A DNA stretch of 64,000 nt from Aquibium pacificus (GCF_040839445.1 NZ_JBDPGJ010000007.1:62001-126000), one strand, 5' to 3'. Numbered from the stretch's first letter, positions 1 through 8,710 are shown. A program made the numbers and translations. The notes: a model not told the origin generated them from the sequence alone.

Positions 1-1119
1 CACAACACCTTCGGCCATCTCTTCAGAGTGACGACATGGGGCGAGAGCCACGGTCCGGCGCTCGGCTGCGTCGTCGACGGGTGCCCGCCCGGCATCCGCT
101 TCACGGTGGCCGACATTCAGGCCGAACTCGACAGGCGCCGCCCAGGAAAATCGCGATTCGTGACGCAGCGCCGCGAACCCGACGCGGTGAAGGTCTTGTC
201 GGGCTTCGTTCCGCACGAGGATGGGGAGACGCTGGTGACGACCGGCACGCCGATCTCGATGATGATCGAGAACGTCGACCAGCGTTCGAAGGACTATGGC
301 GAGATCGCGCGGCAGTTCCGACCGGGCCACGCCGACTATACCTATCAGGCCAAGTACGGCATCCGCGACCACCGCGGCGGCGGGCGCTCTTCGGCGCGCG
401 AGACGGCGGCGCGGGTGGCTGCGGGCGCCATCGCCCGCAAGGTCGTGCCGGGGCTGGTGGTGCGCGGCGCGCTGGTCGCCATGGGAGAAAAGTCGATCGA
501 CCGGGCGAACTGGGACTGGAATTTCACCGACGATCCGGAAAACCCCTTCTTCACCCCGGACCCGAACTCGGTTCCCGTCTTCGCCGATTATCTCGACGGC
601 ATCCGCAAGGCCGGATCGTCGGTGGGCGCGGTGATCGAGATCGTGGCGGAAGGCGTGCCGGCCGGGCTCGGCGCGCCGATCTACGGCAAGCTCGACCAGG
701 ACATCGCCTCGCTCCTGATGTCGATCAACGCCGTGAAGGGCGTCGAGATCGGCAACGGCTTCGAGGCCGCGCGCATCACTGGGGAACAGAACGCCGACGA
801 GATGCGCATGGGCAACGACGGACGGCCGATCTTCCTGTCAAACAATGCCGGCGGCATCCTGGGCGGGATCTCGACAGGCCAACCCGTCGTCGCGCGCTTT
901 GCCGTCAAGCCGACCTCCTCCATCCTCAGCCCCCGCCAATCCATCGACCTCGACGGCAAGAACGTCGAAGTCACCACCAAGGGCCGCCACGATCCTTGCG
1001 TGGGCATCCGCGCGGTCCCAATCGGCGAAGCCATGGTCGCCTGCGCCATCGCGGACCACTATCTGCGGCACCGGGGGCAGGTGGGGGGTGGGCAGTCGGC
1101 AGTCGGCGGTCGGCAGTAG
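1..1119 (+). CDS. aroC: Chorismate synthase, 5' end outside window
   Basis: Converts 5-enolpyruvylshikimate-3-phosphate to chorismate, the last step of the shikimate pathway, using reduced FMN. The frame is open from base 1 (HNTFGHLFRVTTWGESHG), which is the conserved family N-terminus lacking only the first one or two residues, so the gene is nearly complete (372 residues visible). Family hallmarks include GESHGPALGCVVDG, the GHADYTYQAKYGIRD segment and the RGGGRSSARETAARVA flavin/phosphate-binding stretch. The last dozen codons (QVGGGQSAVGGRQ) are encoded by a GGCAGTC heptamer array and are not family sequence, so the native C-terminus is probably around HYLRHRG. ribB follows in the same direction. 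Confidence 0.96.
   Translation, partial: HNTFGHLFRVTTWGESHGPALGCVVDGCPPGIRFTVADIQAELDRRRPGKSRFVTQRREPDAVKVLSGFVPHEDGETLVTTGTPISMMIENVDQRSKDYGEIARQFRPGHADYTYQAKYGIRDHRGGGRSSARETAARVAAGAIARKVVPGLVVRGALVAMGEKSIDRANWDWNFTDDPENPFFTPDPNSVPVFADYLDGIRKAGSSVGAVIEIVAEGVPAGLGAPIYGKLDQDIASLLMSINAVKGVEIGNGFEAARITGEQNADEMRMGNDGRPIFLSNNAGGILGGISTGQPVVARFAVKPTSSILSPRQSIDLDGKNVEVTTKGRHDPCVGIRAVPIGEAMVACAIADHYLRHRGQVGGGQSAVGGRQ
1091..1118 (+). repeat. Heptamer array, four GGCAGTC-type units, within the aroC 3' end
   Basis: Four consecutive 7-bp units (GGCAGTC, GGCAGTC, GGCGGTC, GGCAGTA) overlap the final codons and stop of aroC. The unit is the reverse complement of the array at 1197-1240, so the two can pair as a long stem with a loop of about 78 nt. 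Confidence 0.85.
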
Positions 1120-1196
1120 GGGGAGCGATCGCGCCTTCTGGCCTCCCCGACCGATCGCCTTTGCGTCTTTCCTTCCATCCCGAGCTATCCTATTCC

Positions 1197-1240
1197 CGAC
1201 TGCCGACTGCCGACTGCCGACTGCCGACTGCCGACTGCCG
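1197..1240 (+). repeat. Heptamer array, six CGACTGC units, upstream of ribB
   Basis: Six perfect tandem copies of CGACTGC plus a partial CG lie just before the ribB ribosome-binding region. They are in inverted orientation to the array at the aroC end. In RNA they could form an extended hairpin between the two genes, acting as terminator or attenuator. The function is inferred only. Confidence 0.88.
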
Positions 1241-1256
1241 CGAACGAAGTGAGCCC

Positions 1257-2366
1257 ATGCCCTACGATCAGAAAAAAACCGTCGAAGCCCTGCGCGCGTT
1301 CGAGCGCGGCGAGATCGTCGTTGTCATGGATGACGACGGCCGCGAGAACGAGGGTGACCTCATCGTGGCGGCGGTGCATTGCACGCCCGAGAAGATGGCC
1401 TTCATCGTGCGGCATACGTCGGGCATCGTCTGCGCGCCCATGCCGCGCGAGGAAGCCCGCCGCCTGAACCTCCAGCCGATGGTGGCCGACAACGACGCCC
1501 CGCACTCGACCGCCTTCACCGTCAGCGTCGACTTCAAGCACGGCACGACCACCGGCATCTCGGCCGACGACCGGACGCTGACTGTGCGCAACCTCGCCAA
1601 TGGAAATGTCGGCGCATCGGATTTCGTGCGCCCTGGCCACATCTTCCCGCTGGTGGCGCGCGAGGGCGGCGTGCTCATGCGCTCCGGCCACACCGAAGCG
1701 GCGGTCGATCTCTGCAAGCTCGCCGGGCTGCCGCCGGTCGGCGTCATTTGCGAACTGGTCAACGACGACGGCACCGTCATGCGCGGACCGCAGGTGACGG
1801 CCTTTGCCGACTCGCACGGCCTGAAGCAGGTCTCGGTGGCCGATCTGATCGCCTATCGCCAGCGCCAGGAGAGCTTCGTCCAGCGTATCGAGAGCTTCGA
1901 AATCGATACACCCGGCGGGCCGGCGCGCGCCCACACCTACACGCTGCCGTGGGACCCGATGCACCATCTCGCCATCGTCTTCGGCGACATTCGCGACGGC
2001 GAGGACGTGCCGGTCCGGCTTCACCCCGAGGACGTCGTGCTCGACATCTTCGGCAGGACGGACCGCCTGCAGCGCATCATGAAGATCATGGGCGAGCGCA
2101 AGCGCGGGGTTATCGTCTATTTGCGCGAAGGCTCGGTCGGCGTCGGCCATCACGAGCGCTACCGTCCAGGCCAGGGCGGCGGCGAAAACCATGAGGAAGC
2201 GGTTCGCCGGGAAAGCGAATGGCGTGAAATCGGGCTCGGCGCGCAGATCCTGCGCGATCTCGGCATCGCCTCCATCCAGTTGATGGCCTCGCGCGAACGC
2301 CATTACGTCGGGCTGGAGGGATTCGGCATCCGCATCACGCGAACGGAGATACTGGAACGCGATTGA
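1257..2366 (+). CDS. ribB: 3,4-dihydroxy-2-butanone 4-phosphate synthase with degenerate GTP cyclohydrolase II-like domain (RibBX type)
   Basis: Makes 3,4-dihydroxy-2-butanone 4-phosphate from ribulose 5-phosphate for riboflavin synthesis (369 aa). The RibB domain (about residues 1-205) has all key motifs: DDDGRENEGDLI, HTSGIVCAPM, HGTTTGISADDR, RPGHIFPL and RSGHTEAAVDL. The second half (about 210-365) has the GTP cyclohydrolase II fold signature, but where the family has its three zinc cysteines this protein has RLHPEDVVLDIFGRTDRLQ with no cysteine, so cyclohydrolase activity is unlikely. Such RibBX proteins are common in alphaproteobacteria, which keep a separate RibA. The ATG at 1257 gives the canonical N-terminus. 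The stop overlaps the TTG start of the next gene. Confidence 0.93.
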   Translation: MPYDQKKTVEALRAFERGEIVVVMDDDGRENEGDLIVAAVHCTPEKMAFIVRHTSGIVCAPMPREEARRLNLQPMVADNDAPHSTAFTVSVDFKHGTTTGISADDRTLTVRNLANGNVGASDFVRPGHIFPLVAREGGVLMRSGHTEAAVDLCKLAGLPPVGVICELVNDDGTVMRGPQVTAFADSHGLKQVSVADLIAYRQRQESFVQRIESFEIDTPGGPARAHTYTLPWDPMHHLAIVFGDIRDGEDVPVRLHPEDVVLDIFGRTDRLQRIMKIMGERKRGVIVYLREGSVGVGHHERYRPGQGGGENHEEAVRRESEWREIGLGAQILRDLGIASIQLMASRERHYVGLEGFGIRITRTEILERD

Positions 2367-3343
2367 GACGTCTTGCCACATTCCTGTCGCTGCTCGTGGC
2401 GGCGGGCGGCGCATGCGCCGGCGAACTCCGCGCGATCGGGACCCCGGCGCCGGTCCAGCGGATCGCAGTTTCCGCAGACGCGGTGTTCCTCAAGACGATC
2501 GCGGGCTCTGTCTTTCGCCTCGATGCCTGTCCGGACCGGCTGATCTGCCTCACGCCCGCGAACGCCATGCCGGAGCGCGGGAAGCCGCCTGCCGGCGGGC
2601 TGCCCGACGGGGCCGTGGCCTCTGCCGCCTCGGGGGACATTGCCCGCGCTTGGTACACGCGCCCGACCGGTCGCTATGGCCATGGCGTGCTCGGGGACGC
2701 GATCGAAGCGGGCGGCCTGAAGGTCGAGACGCGATCCGGCGAGGAACTGGAATTCGTACTTCCCGATACGCACGTCTTCGAGGACCTGACGCCGCGGATC
2801 GCCGATCTCGACGGCGACGGGACGAACGAGGTGGTGGCGATCCGATCCTCGCTGATCCGGGGCGCCGCGGTCGCCGTCTACGGCCTCCGCGATGGCGCCT
2901 TGCTGCAACTCGACGTCGCGCCGGAGATTGGCCGCAGCGGCCGCTGGCTCAACATCGCCGGCATCGACAGGTACTGGGGCTCGCAGTCGCCCCTGATCGT
3001 GTGGGTTGAAACCCCGCATATCGGCGGCATGCTGCGCATGGCGCGGTTCCAGGACGGACGCCTCCAGGTCCTGCCCGACGAGACACGGGGCTTCTCCAAC
3101 CATGTGATTGGCTCGCGCGAACTCGGACTTTCGGCAACCGGCGATCTCGACGGCGACGGCATCGCGGACCTCGTGCTTCCCACCGTCGACCGGCGCGGCA
3201 TCGTCGTTTTGACCGCCCGCGGATCGGACATCGTTTCCCTTCCCGCACCGGTGTCCCACCGCATCGCAATCGTTTCGGGCATCGTCGTCTCGGCGACAGA
3301 CGATGGAAACCTGCTTGCGATAATCCCCGATCGGGGCCGATGA
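2363..3343 (+). CDS. Exported protein with FG-GAP/VCBS-like repeats
   Basis: Hypothetical periplasmic or secreted protein, 326 aa, starting at a TTG that overlaps the ribB stop (TTGA), so translation is probably coupled. A signal peptide is clear (MRRLATFLSLLVAAGGACAG, cleavage near residue 20). Two calcium-loop-like FG-GAP/VCBS motifs are visible, IADLDGDGTNEVVAI (about residue 147) and GDLDGDGIADLVLPTVD (about 259), which suggests a beta-propeller-like fold. The paired cysteines near residues 52 and 58 (ACPDRLIC) may form a disulfide. No enzymatic motif is seen; the function is unknown. Confidence 0.75.
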   Translation: MRRLATFLSLLVAAGGACAGELRAIGTPAPVQRIAVSADAVFLKTIAGSVFRLDACPDRLICLTPANAMPERGKPPAGGLPDGAVASAASGDIARAWYTRPTGRYGHGVLGDAIEAGGLKVETRSGEELEFVLPDTHVFEDLTPRIADLDGDGTNEVVAIRSSLIRGAAVAVYGLRDGALLQLDVAPEIGRSGRWLNIAGIDRYWGSQSPLIVWVETPHIGGMLRMARFQDGRLQVLPDETRGFSNHVIGSRELGLSATGDLDGDGIADLVLPTVDRRGIVVLTARGSDIVSLPAPVSHRIAIVSGIVVSATDDGNLLAIIPDRGR

Positions 3344-3380
3344 TACCGGTCGCCATCCGCATCAGGAAACGGGGGTTCGC

Positions 3381-4373
3381 ATGTGGGATTTCGACATCGG
3401 CCGCACGCTCGGTATCCTGGCCCGCACCTGGCCGTTCATCCTGCTTCGGCTCGTCGTCTATTTCGGTATCACGATGGGCTACATCCTGGCGACCGGGGCC
3501 GGTGCCGGCGTAGGCTACGGCGTCGGCCACATCGTGGCGGATCCCGACGGGCCGCTGACCTTCGCCTTCTGGGGCGGCATACTCGGCTTCGGCGCGATCT
3601 CGCTGCTGCTCTACTGGCTGCGGGAGTACATCCTCTACATGATCAAGGCCGGGCACATCGCCGCCATGGTCCTGCTGATCGACGGACGCGACCTGCCCGA
3701 GGGGCAAGGCCAGATCGCCTATGCCCGGAACATCGTTACCGAACGCTTCGCCGAGGCGAACGCGCTGTTCGTCCTCGACCAGCTGGTCAAGGGCGTGATC
3801 CGCGCCATCACCGGCCTGATCGGCGGTGTCGCGGCCTTCCTGCCGATACCGGGATTGCAAGGCATCGTCGGCTTCATCAACAGCGTGATCCGCATGTCGC
3901 TGACCTATGTCGACGAGATCATCCTCGGCTACAACATCAGGGCGGAGAGCGACACGCCCTTCGACACGGCGCGCCAGGGTGTCGTCCTGTATGCCCAGAA
4001 CGGCGCGACGATGGTCAGGAACGCCGTCTGGCTGTCGGTTTTCATGTGGCTGATCGCCATCGTCATCTTCTTTTTCATGCTCGCGCCGGCCGCGGCCGTC
4101 CTCTATGCCATGCCGGGCCAGCTCGCCGGATGGTCCTTCGTCCTGGCTATCGTCTTCGCCTGGGCGCTGAAGGCGGCGCTGCTCGAACCTTTCGCGATCG
4201 CCGCGCTGATGGCGGTCTACTTCCGCACCATCGAAACGCAGACGCCGAATGCCGAATGGGACCGCAAACTCAGCGATGCCTCGAAGCACTTCCGCGAACT
4301 GAAGGCGAAGGCCGCCGCGCAGTTTCGGCCGGCGGGCTCCTCCGGCCCGGCGGAAGAGCCCAGGCCCGCCTGA
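3381..4373 (+). CDS. Multi-spanning membrane protein of unknown function
   Basis: 330 aa with an N-terminal hydrophobic pair (about 17-75), a central segment near 75-95, a glycine-rich hydrophobic stretch at about 140-180, and two long spans near 215-270 (FMWLIAIVIFFFMLAPAAAVL). The C-terminus is charged and then Pro/Ser-rich. The ATG at 3381 follows GGAAACGGGGG. I do not recognise the family. It lies between ribB and the HDAC-like gene in a co-directional run. Confidence 0.75.
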   Translation: MWDFDIGRTLGILARTWPFILLRLVVYFGITMGYILATGAGAGVGYGVGHIVADPDGPLTFAFWGGILGFGAISLLLYWLREYILYMIKAGHIAAMVLLIDGRDLPEGQGQIAYARNIVTERFAEANALFVLDQLVKGVIRAITGLIGGVAAFLPIPGLQGIVGFINSVIRMSLTYVDEIILGYNIRAESDTPFDTARQGVVLYAQNGATMVRNAVWLSVFMWLIAIVIFFFMLAPAAAVLYAMPGQLAGWSFVLAIVFAWALKAALLEPFAIAALMAVYFRTIETQTPNAEWDRKLSDASKHFRELKAKAAAQFRPAGSSGPAEEPRPA

Positions 4374-4473
4374 GACCCGCGCGGGGCCGATCCTGCCGCA
4401 AGCCTGTTGACGGAGGCGCCCCTGCGGCGGTTCGCAGGTGGCGCTTCGCCGCGGGAGTGCTAAGTTCCCGCGC

Positions 4474-5400
<927 letters not shown>

Positions 5401-5405
5401 GACGA

Positions 5406-5657
5406 ATGCCGGAACAGGCAAACGAGGACGTCAGGGCTATGAGCTTCGAGCAGGCGCTCGAGGCGCTGGAGCGCATCGTCGACGACCTCGAGAAGGGCGA
5501 CGTCCCGCTGGAAAAGTCGATCGCCATCTACGAGCGCGGCGAAGCGCTGAAGCGCCACTGCGAGCAGCTTTTGAAGGCCGCCGAAGCCAAGGTGGAAAAG
5601 ATCCGCCTGTCGCGCGATGGGCAGCCTGTCGGCACCGAGCCGCTCGATCCGGAATAG
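5406..5657 (+). CDS. xseB: Exodeoxyribonuclease VII small subunit
   Basis: Small subunit of the ExoVII single-strand nuclease, 83 aa, the usual length. The conserved coiled-coil core is plain: SFEQALEALERIVDDLEKGD, then PLEKSIAIYERGEALKRHCE and LLKAAEAKVEKI. It begins 5 bp after the HDAC-like gene and is co-transcribed. In relatives dxs follows closely, but here a block of about 4.5 kb of accessory genes intervenes. Confidence 0.93.
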   Translation: MPEQANEDVRAMSFEQALEALERIVDDLEKGDVPLEKSIAIYERGEALKRHCEQLLKAAEAKVEKIRLSRDGQPVGTEPLDPE

Positions 5658-5673
5658 GCAGCACTCCCGCGCT

Positions 5674-6069
5674 TCATCGGCCCGGCCTCCCGCCGCGGGA
5701 ATCATCACCGAAATCCTCCGGCCGCGCGGCGTAGAAGCGCTCCGGAGACGTCCAGCGATCCGGCAGTTCCGCCTCGCCCCAGCGGGCGAGCGCCTGCAGC
5801 GCCGGAACGAGCCCGCCGCCTTTGGCCGTCAGCGCATAGGCGCCGCGCGTCTGTCCCTGCCGCGCCTGTCTCCGCGCGACAATCCCCGCCTCCTCGAGCC
5901 GCTTCAGGCGATCGGCCAGGATATTGGTCGAGATCTTCTCCGGCATGGCCAAGAAGTCCGAATAGCTGCGGGCTCCCATCACCATCGATCGGATGATGAC
6001 CAGCGACCACCGGTCGCCGACAATGTCGAGCGTCGAGGCAATCGGGCAGCCTGTGCGGAATTCGATCAT
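5674..6069 (-). CDS. HxlR-family winged-helix transcriptional regulator
   Basis: 131 aa regulator of the HxlR/MarR-like type, often sensing redox or electrophile stress. The N-terminus has the family cysteine and core (GCPIASTLDIVGDRWSLVII), followed by the winged helix (SYSDFLAMPEKISTNILADR, RLKRLEEAGIVARR) and wing (TRGAYALTAKG). It is divergent from the broken MAPEG gene, with a perfect 17-bp palindrome between the two starts that is its probable operator. Its 3' end converges on xseB. Confidence 0.9.
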   Translation of the reverse strand: MIEFRTGCPIASTLDIVGDRWSLVIIRSMVMGARSYSDFLAMPEKISTNILADRLKRLEEAGIVARRQARQGQTRGAYALTAKGGGLVPALQALARWGEAELPDRWTSPERFYAARPEDFGDDSRGGRPGR

Positions 6070-6089
6070 GACCGGAATCTGTCATTTTC

Positions 6090-6106
6090 ACTTGCAATTT
6101 GCAAGT
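6090..6106. promoter_or_regulatory. Perfect palindrome, probable HxlR operator
   Basis: ACTTGCAA-T-TTGCAAGT is an 8-1-8 perfect inverted repeat. It lies 21 bp upstream of the HxlR ATG and 46 bp upstream of the MAPEG-like ATG, well placed to control both divergent genes. That HxlR binds here is inferred from position and symmetry. Confidence 0.7.
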
Positions 6107-6151
6107 TCAAAAGCGATAGTCGCTGCATCGACCCGCCCTGGAGGAACCCGC

Positions 6152-6522
6152 ATGCTGCCGGTCACGTCCGCTGTTGCCGCGCTCGCCGCCGTCGCACTCG
6201 TCCTTCTCAGCGTTAGGGTCAGCCTGCGCCGCATGGCCGTCGGCACGCGCATCGGCACCGGCGACGACGAGACGCTGCTGCGCCGCATCCGGGCCCAGGG
6301 CAACTTCATCGAATATGTCCTCTCGGCCTCATCCTGCTCGGCCTCGCCGAATCCGCGCGCGCCGCGCAGCCATGGCTCTGGACGATCGCCGGGCTACTCG
6401 TGGCGGGACGCTGCCTCCACGCGGTCGGTATCTCGCTCGGTCGCTCCAGCATCCGCGCCCCAGGGATGATCGCGACCTACCTCGCGCTCCTCGCCGGCGC
6501 GGCGGCCCAGTTCCTCGGCTAG
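6152..6522 (+). pseudogene. MAPEG-family membrane protein, frameshifted
   Basis: MAPEG proteins are four-helix membrane proteins related to glutathione transferases. The first frame from ATG 6152 gives a membrane helix and the family motif (RIRAQGNFIEYV), then runs into unrelated sequence. A change to the next frame near 6320 restores the expected continuation: LGLILLGLAES, PWLWTIAGLLVAGRCLHAVG, then GMIATYLALLAGAAAQFLG and TAG at 6522. A single missing base, where EYVPLALILLG is expected, explains the break. It could be a true pseudogene or a sequencing error. It is divergent from the HxlR gene. Confidence 0.82.
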
Positions 6523-6659
6523 CGCAAGCCGGCCGGACACGGCAGGTGCTTGCGGCCTTTGGGGAGGGCGGCGTCCGCGCCGCGCCGGTGCCACCGGCAG
6601 GGGATTCGTGTACCAGGCCATGGATTCAGGGTGCAGAAAATCGATTGCGCGATCAGAAG

Positions 6660-6673
6660 AGTGCATATACACT
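6660..6673. promoter_or_regulatory. Near-palindrome AGTGCATATACACT, candidate MarR operator 1
   Basis: This sequence ends 6 bp before the marR-like ATG at 6680. It shares the GTGnA-NA-TACAC core with 7179-7190 upstream of the next gene. One position breaks perfect symmetry. Confidence 0.55.
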
Positions 6674-6679
6674 CATTCC

Positions 6680-7132
6680 ATGATTGAAGCAGCAGATTTC
6701 TCGGACTGCCCAAACTGCCGCTGCATGTCGGCGCGCCGCGAGGCCGCGCGCCTGACGCGGCTCTATGACGACCATCTTCGGCCGCACGGCCTGACCGTGA
6801 ACCAGTTCACGCTGCTGGCGACGCTCGTCCTTGCCGGCCCGCTGTCGATGCGCGACCTGGCCGAGCGTCTCGGCATCGACCGGACGACGCTGACGCGCAA
6901 CATCGCCCTCAGCCGATCGGCCGGTCACGTGACCGAGACCCCGGGCCGTGACGCGCGGCAGCGCTTTGTCTCCGTCACCCTTGCGGGAAGGGCGATAGCC
7001 GGTGAGGCGCTTCCGGCATGGAAGGCCGCGCAGGCGAAAGCGGTGCGGGAGCCTGGACAGCGGAACCTGCCGGACGGCGCACCCCCCGGTGCGTCCGCGA
7101 CGACCGGGCGGACGTCCTCCGGCATGCCGTGA
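6680..7132 (+). CDS. MarR-family transcriptional regulator
   Basis: 150 aa winged-helix regulator. The N-terminus has an unusual cysteine cluster (DCPNCRCMSARR) that could sense redox state or metal. The DNA-binding core reads TVNQFTLLATLVLAGPLSMR, DLAERLGIDRTTLTRNIALS and DARQRFVSVTLAGRA. The last 30 residues are Gly/Pro/Arg-rich and lack the usual C-terminal dimerisation helix, so a late frameshift or divergent tail is possible. The ATG at 6680 was chosen over an in-frame start at 6608 because the upstream part covers the candidate operator. It probably controls itself and the membrane gene at 7206. Confidence 0.8.
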   Translation: MIEAADFSDCPNCRCMSARREAARLTRLYDDHLRPHGLTVNQFTLLATLVLAGPLSMRDLAERLGIDRTTLTRNIALSRSAGHVTETPGRDARQRFVSVTLAGRAIAGEALPAWKAAQAKAVREPGQRNLPDGAPPGASATTGRTSSGMP

Positions 7133-7178
7133 ACCATCGCCCAGTCTCCGGTTCTAGTGATTTGACGTGCCTGAAAAC

Positions 7179-7190
7179 GTGTAGATACAC
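7179..7190. promoter_or_regulatory. Palindrome GTGTAGATACAC, candidate MarR operator 2
   Basis: A 5-2-5 perfect inverted repeat lies 15 bp before the ATG at 7206, overlapping the leader just before the AAAGGA ribosome-binding site. It matches the site in front of the MarR gene. Confidence 0.58.
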
Positions 7191-7205
7191 TTGAAAGGAA
7201 CGACG

Positions 7206-7919
7206 ATGTTTCTCGATTTTCTGGGTGGAACGGTCCTCACCGCCGTAGCGGTGGTCAATCTCAATGCTGTGCTCAGCGCGCTCCAGGTATCGCGGACGGC
7301 GAGGCTCGCCCTCGCCACGGCGGTCGGCCTCTGGGTCGGCCTGCAGGTTTCACTTGCCACCGCCGGCGCCTTCGCGGCCGAACTCGCGCTCACGGTTCCA
7401 ATCCTCGGCCTGATGGTGCTTGCGCCCGTGACCGTGGTCGGGTTCGCCGCGTGGCGCTCGCCCGCGGTCCGGTCGGCTCTTCTCGACCTGCCGATGCCGC
7501 TCCTCGTCGGCCTCAACGCAGGCCGGCTCCTTGGCGTCTTCTTCCTGTTCCTGGCGGCGGCCGGCCGCCTTGGCGGACCGTTCCCCCAGGCGGCCGGCTG
7601 GGGCGACATCGCCGTCGGTCTCCTCGCGCTGCCGCTCGCCGCCGCGCTTGCCCGCGGCACGGCCTCCCATGCCGGCGTCGCTGCCTGGAACTACCTGGGC
7701 GCCGCCGACCTGATCCTCGCGGTCACCCTCGGGACGATCTCGACCAACGGCTTCGCCCTCCAGGTCATATCCGCCGGTGCCGGCTCGGCGGCCATCGCCC
7801 AGCTGCCCTGGTCGCTGATCCCGACGGTGCTGGTGCCGTTCTACCTGATCCTGCACGGCATCGTCTTCGCGCAGCTTCGGCGCGCGAGGACCGGCGAGGC
7901 CGCAGTGCGCACGGCCTGA
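7206..7919 (+). CDS. Integral membrane protein, probable MarR target
   Basis: 237 aa with about six or seven hydrophobic segments and almost no soluble domain. I do not recognise the family. A longer reading from TTG 7191 is possible, but ATG 7206 has the better ribosome-binding site (GAAAGGAACGACG). A MarR-like regulator is immediately upstream and the same palindrome precedes both genes, so it is likely induced by the MarR ligand. A CTGCACC/GGTGCAG hairpin follows the stop. Confidence 0.72.
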   Translation: MFLDFLGGTVLTAVAVVNLNAVLSALQVSRTARLALATAVGLWVGLQVSLATAGAFAAELALTVPILGLMVLAPVTVVGFAAWRSPAVRSALLDLPMPLLVGLNAGRLLGVFFLFLAAAGRLGGPFPQAAGWGDIAVGLLALPLAAALARGTASHAGVAAWNYLGAADLILAVTLGTISTNGFALQVISAGAGSAAIAQLPWSLIPTVLVPFYLILHGIVFAQLRRARTGEAAVRTA

Positions 7920-7926
7920 GTGACGC

Positions 7927-7944
7927 CTGCACCCGGTGGTGCAG
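7927..7944 (+). terminator. Hairpin after the membrane-protein gene
   Basis: CTGCACC-CGGT-GGTGCAG is a perfect 7-bp stem with a 4-nt loop, starting 8 bp after the stop codon at 7919. No clear T-tract follows, so termination efficiency is uncertain. Confidence 0.5.
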
Positions 7945-8060
7945 CTTGGTGCGAGACGCCGGTCCGGGGCGGATACTCCGGGCGGGCGGTTCATCCAGGT
8001 CCCATTGCCATCCAGTCTCGTCTGTCTTATCTTGGTCAGGGTTGGCTAAGGAGCGCAACG

Positions 8061-8321
8061 ATGCCCATCGTCAATATGCTCGATGCAAAGACGAACCTAT
8101 CCAAGCTGGTCGACGCCGTCGAAACCGGCGCGGAGGAAGAGATCATCATCGCCCGCAACGGCAAGCCGGCGGCGAAGCTGGTTCAACTGGACGCACAGCC
8201 GAAGAGGAAGATCAGGCTGGGACTGGCGGTCGGAAAGTATCCGCCACTGGATTATGAGTCATTTCAAGCCTTGGATGCCGAAATCGAAAAGATGTTCCTT
8301 GGCGAGAACGAGGACAAGTGA
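8061..8321 (+). CDS. Phd/YefM-type antitoxin
   Basis: 86 aa antitoxin. The N-terminus MPIVNMLDAKTNLSKLVDAV is the Phd/YefM DNA-binding fold, followed by EEEIIIARNGKPAAKLVQL, the family signature. The C-terminal tail (about residues 55-86) would wrap and block the toxin. It has an AAGGAG site ahead of ATG 8061. The stop overlaps the GTG start of the PIN toxin gene (GTGA), a typical coupled toxin-antitoxin layout. It should repress its own promoter. Confidence 0.9.
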   Translation: MPIVNMLDAKTNLSKLVDAVETGAEEEIIIARNGKPAAKLVQLDAQPKRKIRLGLAVGKYPPLDYESFQALDAEIEKMFLGENEDK

Positions 8322-8710
8322 GACTGTTGCTGGATACGCATGTAGCGATCTGGGCGACCAACACCCCGCAGCGCTTGCCTGCACATATCAAGGAAACACT
8401 CCTCGAGAATTCCGGCTCGGTAGCGGTGTCCGCCGCAGCCGTCTGGGAGATTGCGATCAAGCATCCGCTCGGCCGGGCCGATGCTCCGCCCCTCTCGGCC
8501 CACCAGGCCATAGCTGAATTCCAGACCGCCGGCTTCTCTCTCCTCGACGTCACGGCTGGACACGCCGCCATGGTGGAGCGGCTGCCGCCGATCCACGCCG
8601 ATCCCTTCGACCGGCTCATGCTTGCGCAGGCGATCATGGAAAATCTTCAACTGGTGACATACGATAGGCATCTTGCGCGCTACGATGTCGCCCTGCTGAC
8701 CTGGTCCTGA
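8318..8710 (+). CDS. PIN-domain toxin (VapC-like ribonuclease)
   Basis: 130 aa PIN endoribonuclease, the toxin of the pair. Acidic active-site residues are visible: Asp in MRLLLDTHVAIW (residue 6), Glu in SAAAVWEIAIK (about 45), and the Asp pair in HADPFDRLMLAQA (about 90-94) with D in VTYDRHLARY. Translation starts at GTG 8318 overlapping the antitoxin stop. This PIN subgroup (LLDTHVAIW) usually pairs with Phd-type antitoxins, as here. Confidence 0.9.
   Translation: MRLLLDTHVAIWATNTPQRLPAHIKETLLENSGSVAVSAAAVWEIAIKHPLGRADAPPLSAHQAIAEFQTAGFSLLDVTAGHAAMVERLPPIHADPFDRLMLAQAIMENLQLVTYDRHLARYDVALLTWS

Noticed and set aside
1120..1256. FMN riboswitch upstream of ribB
   Set aside because: The gap is filled by the heptamer array, and none of the conserved FMN-element segments is visible.
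36..2366. A 776-codon reading frame spanning aroC and ribB
   Set aside because: Only the last 369 codons are ribB. The first half is the out-of-frame shadow of aroC and is Arg/Gly-rich with no family sequence.
1185..2414. Long leftward open frame antisense to ribB
   Set aside because: A high-GC antisense shadow with low-complexity His/Asp/Arg-rich translation. The sense strand is a clear RibB.
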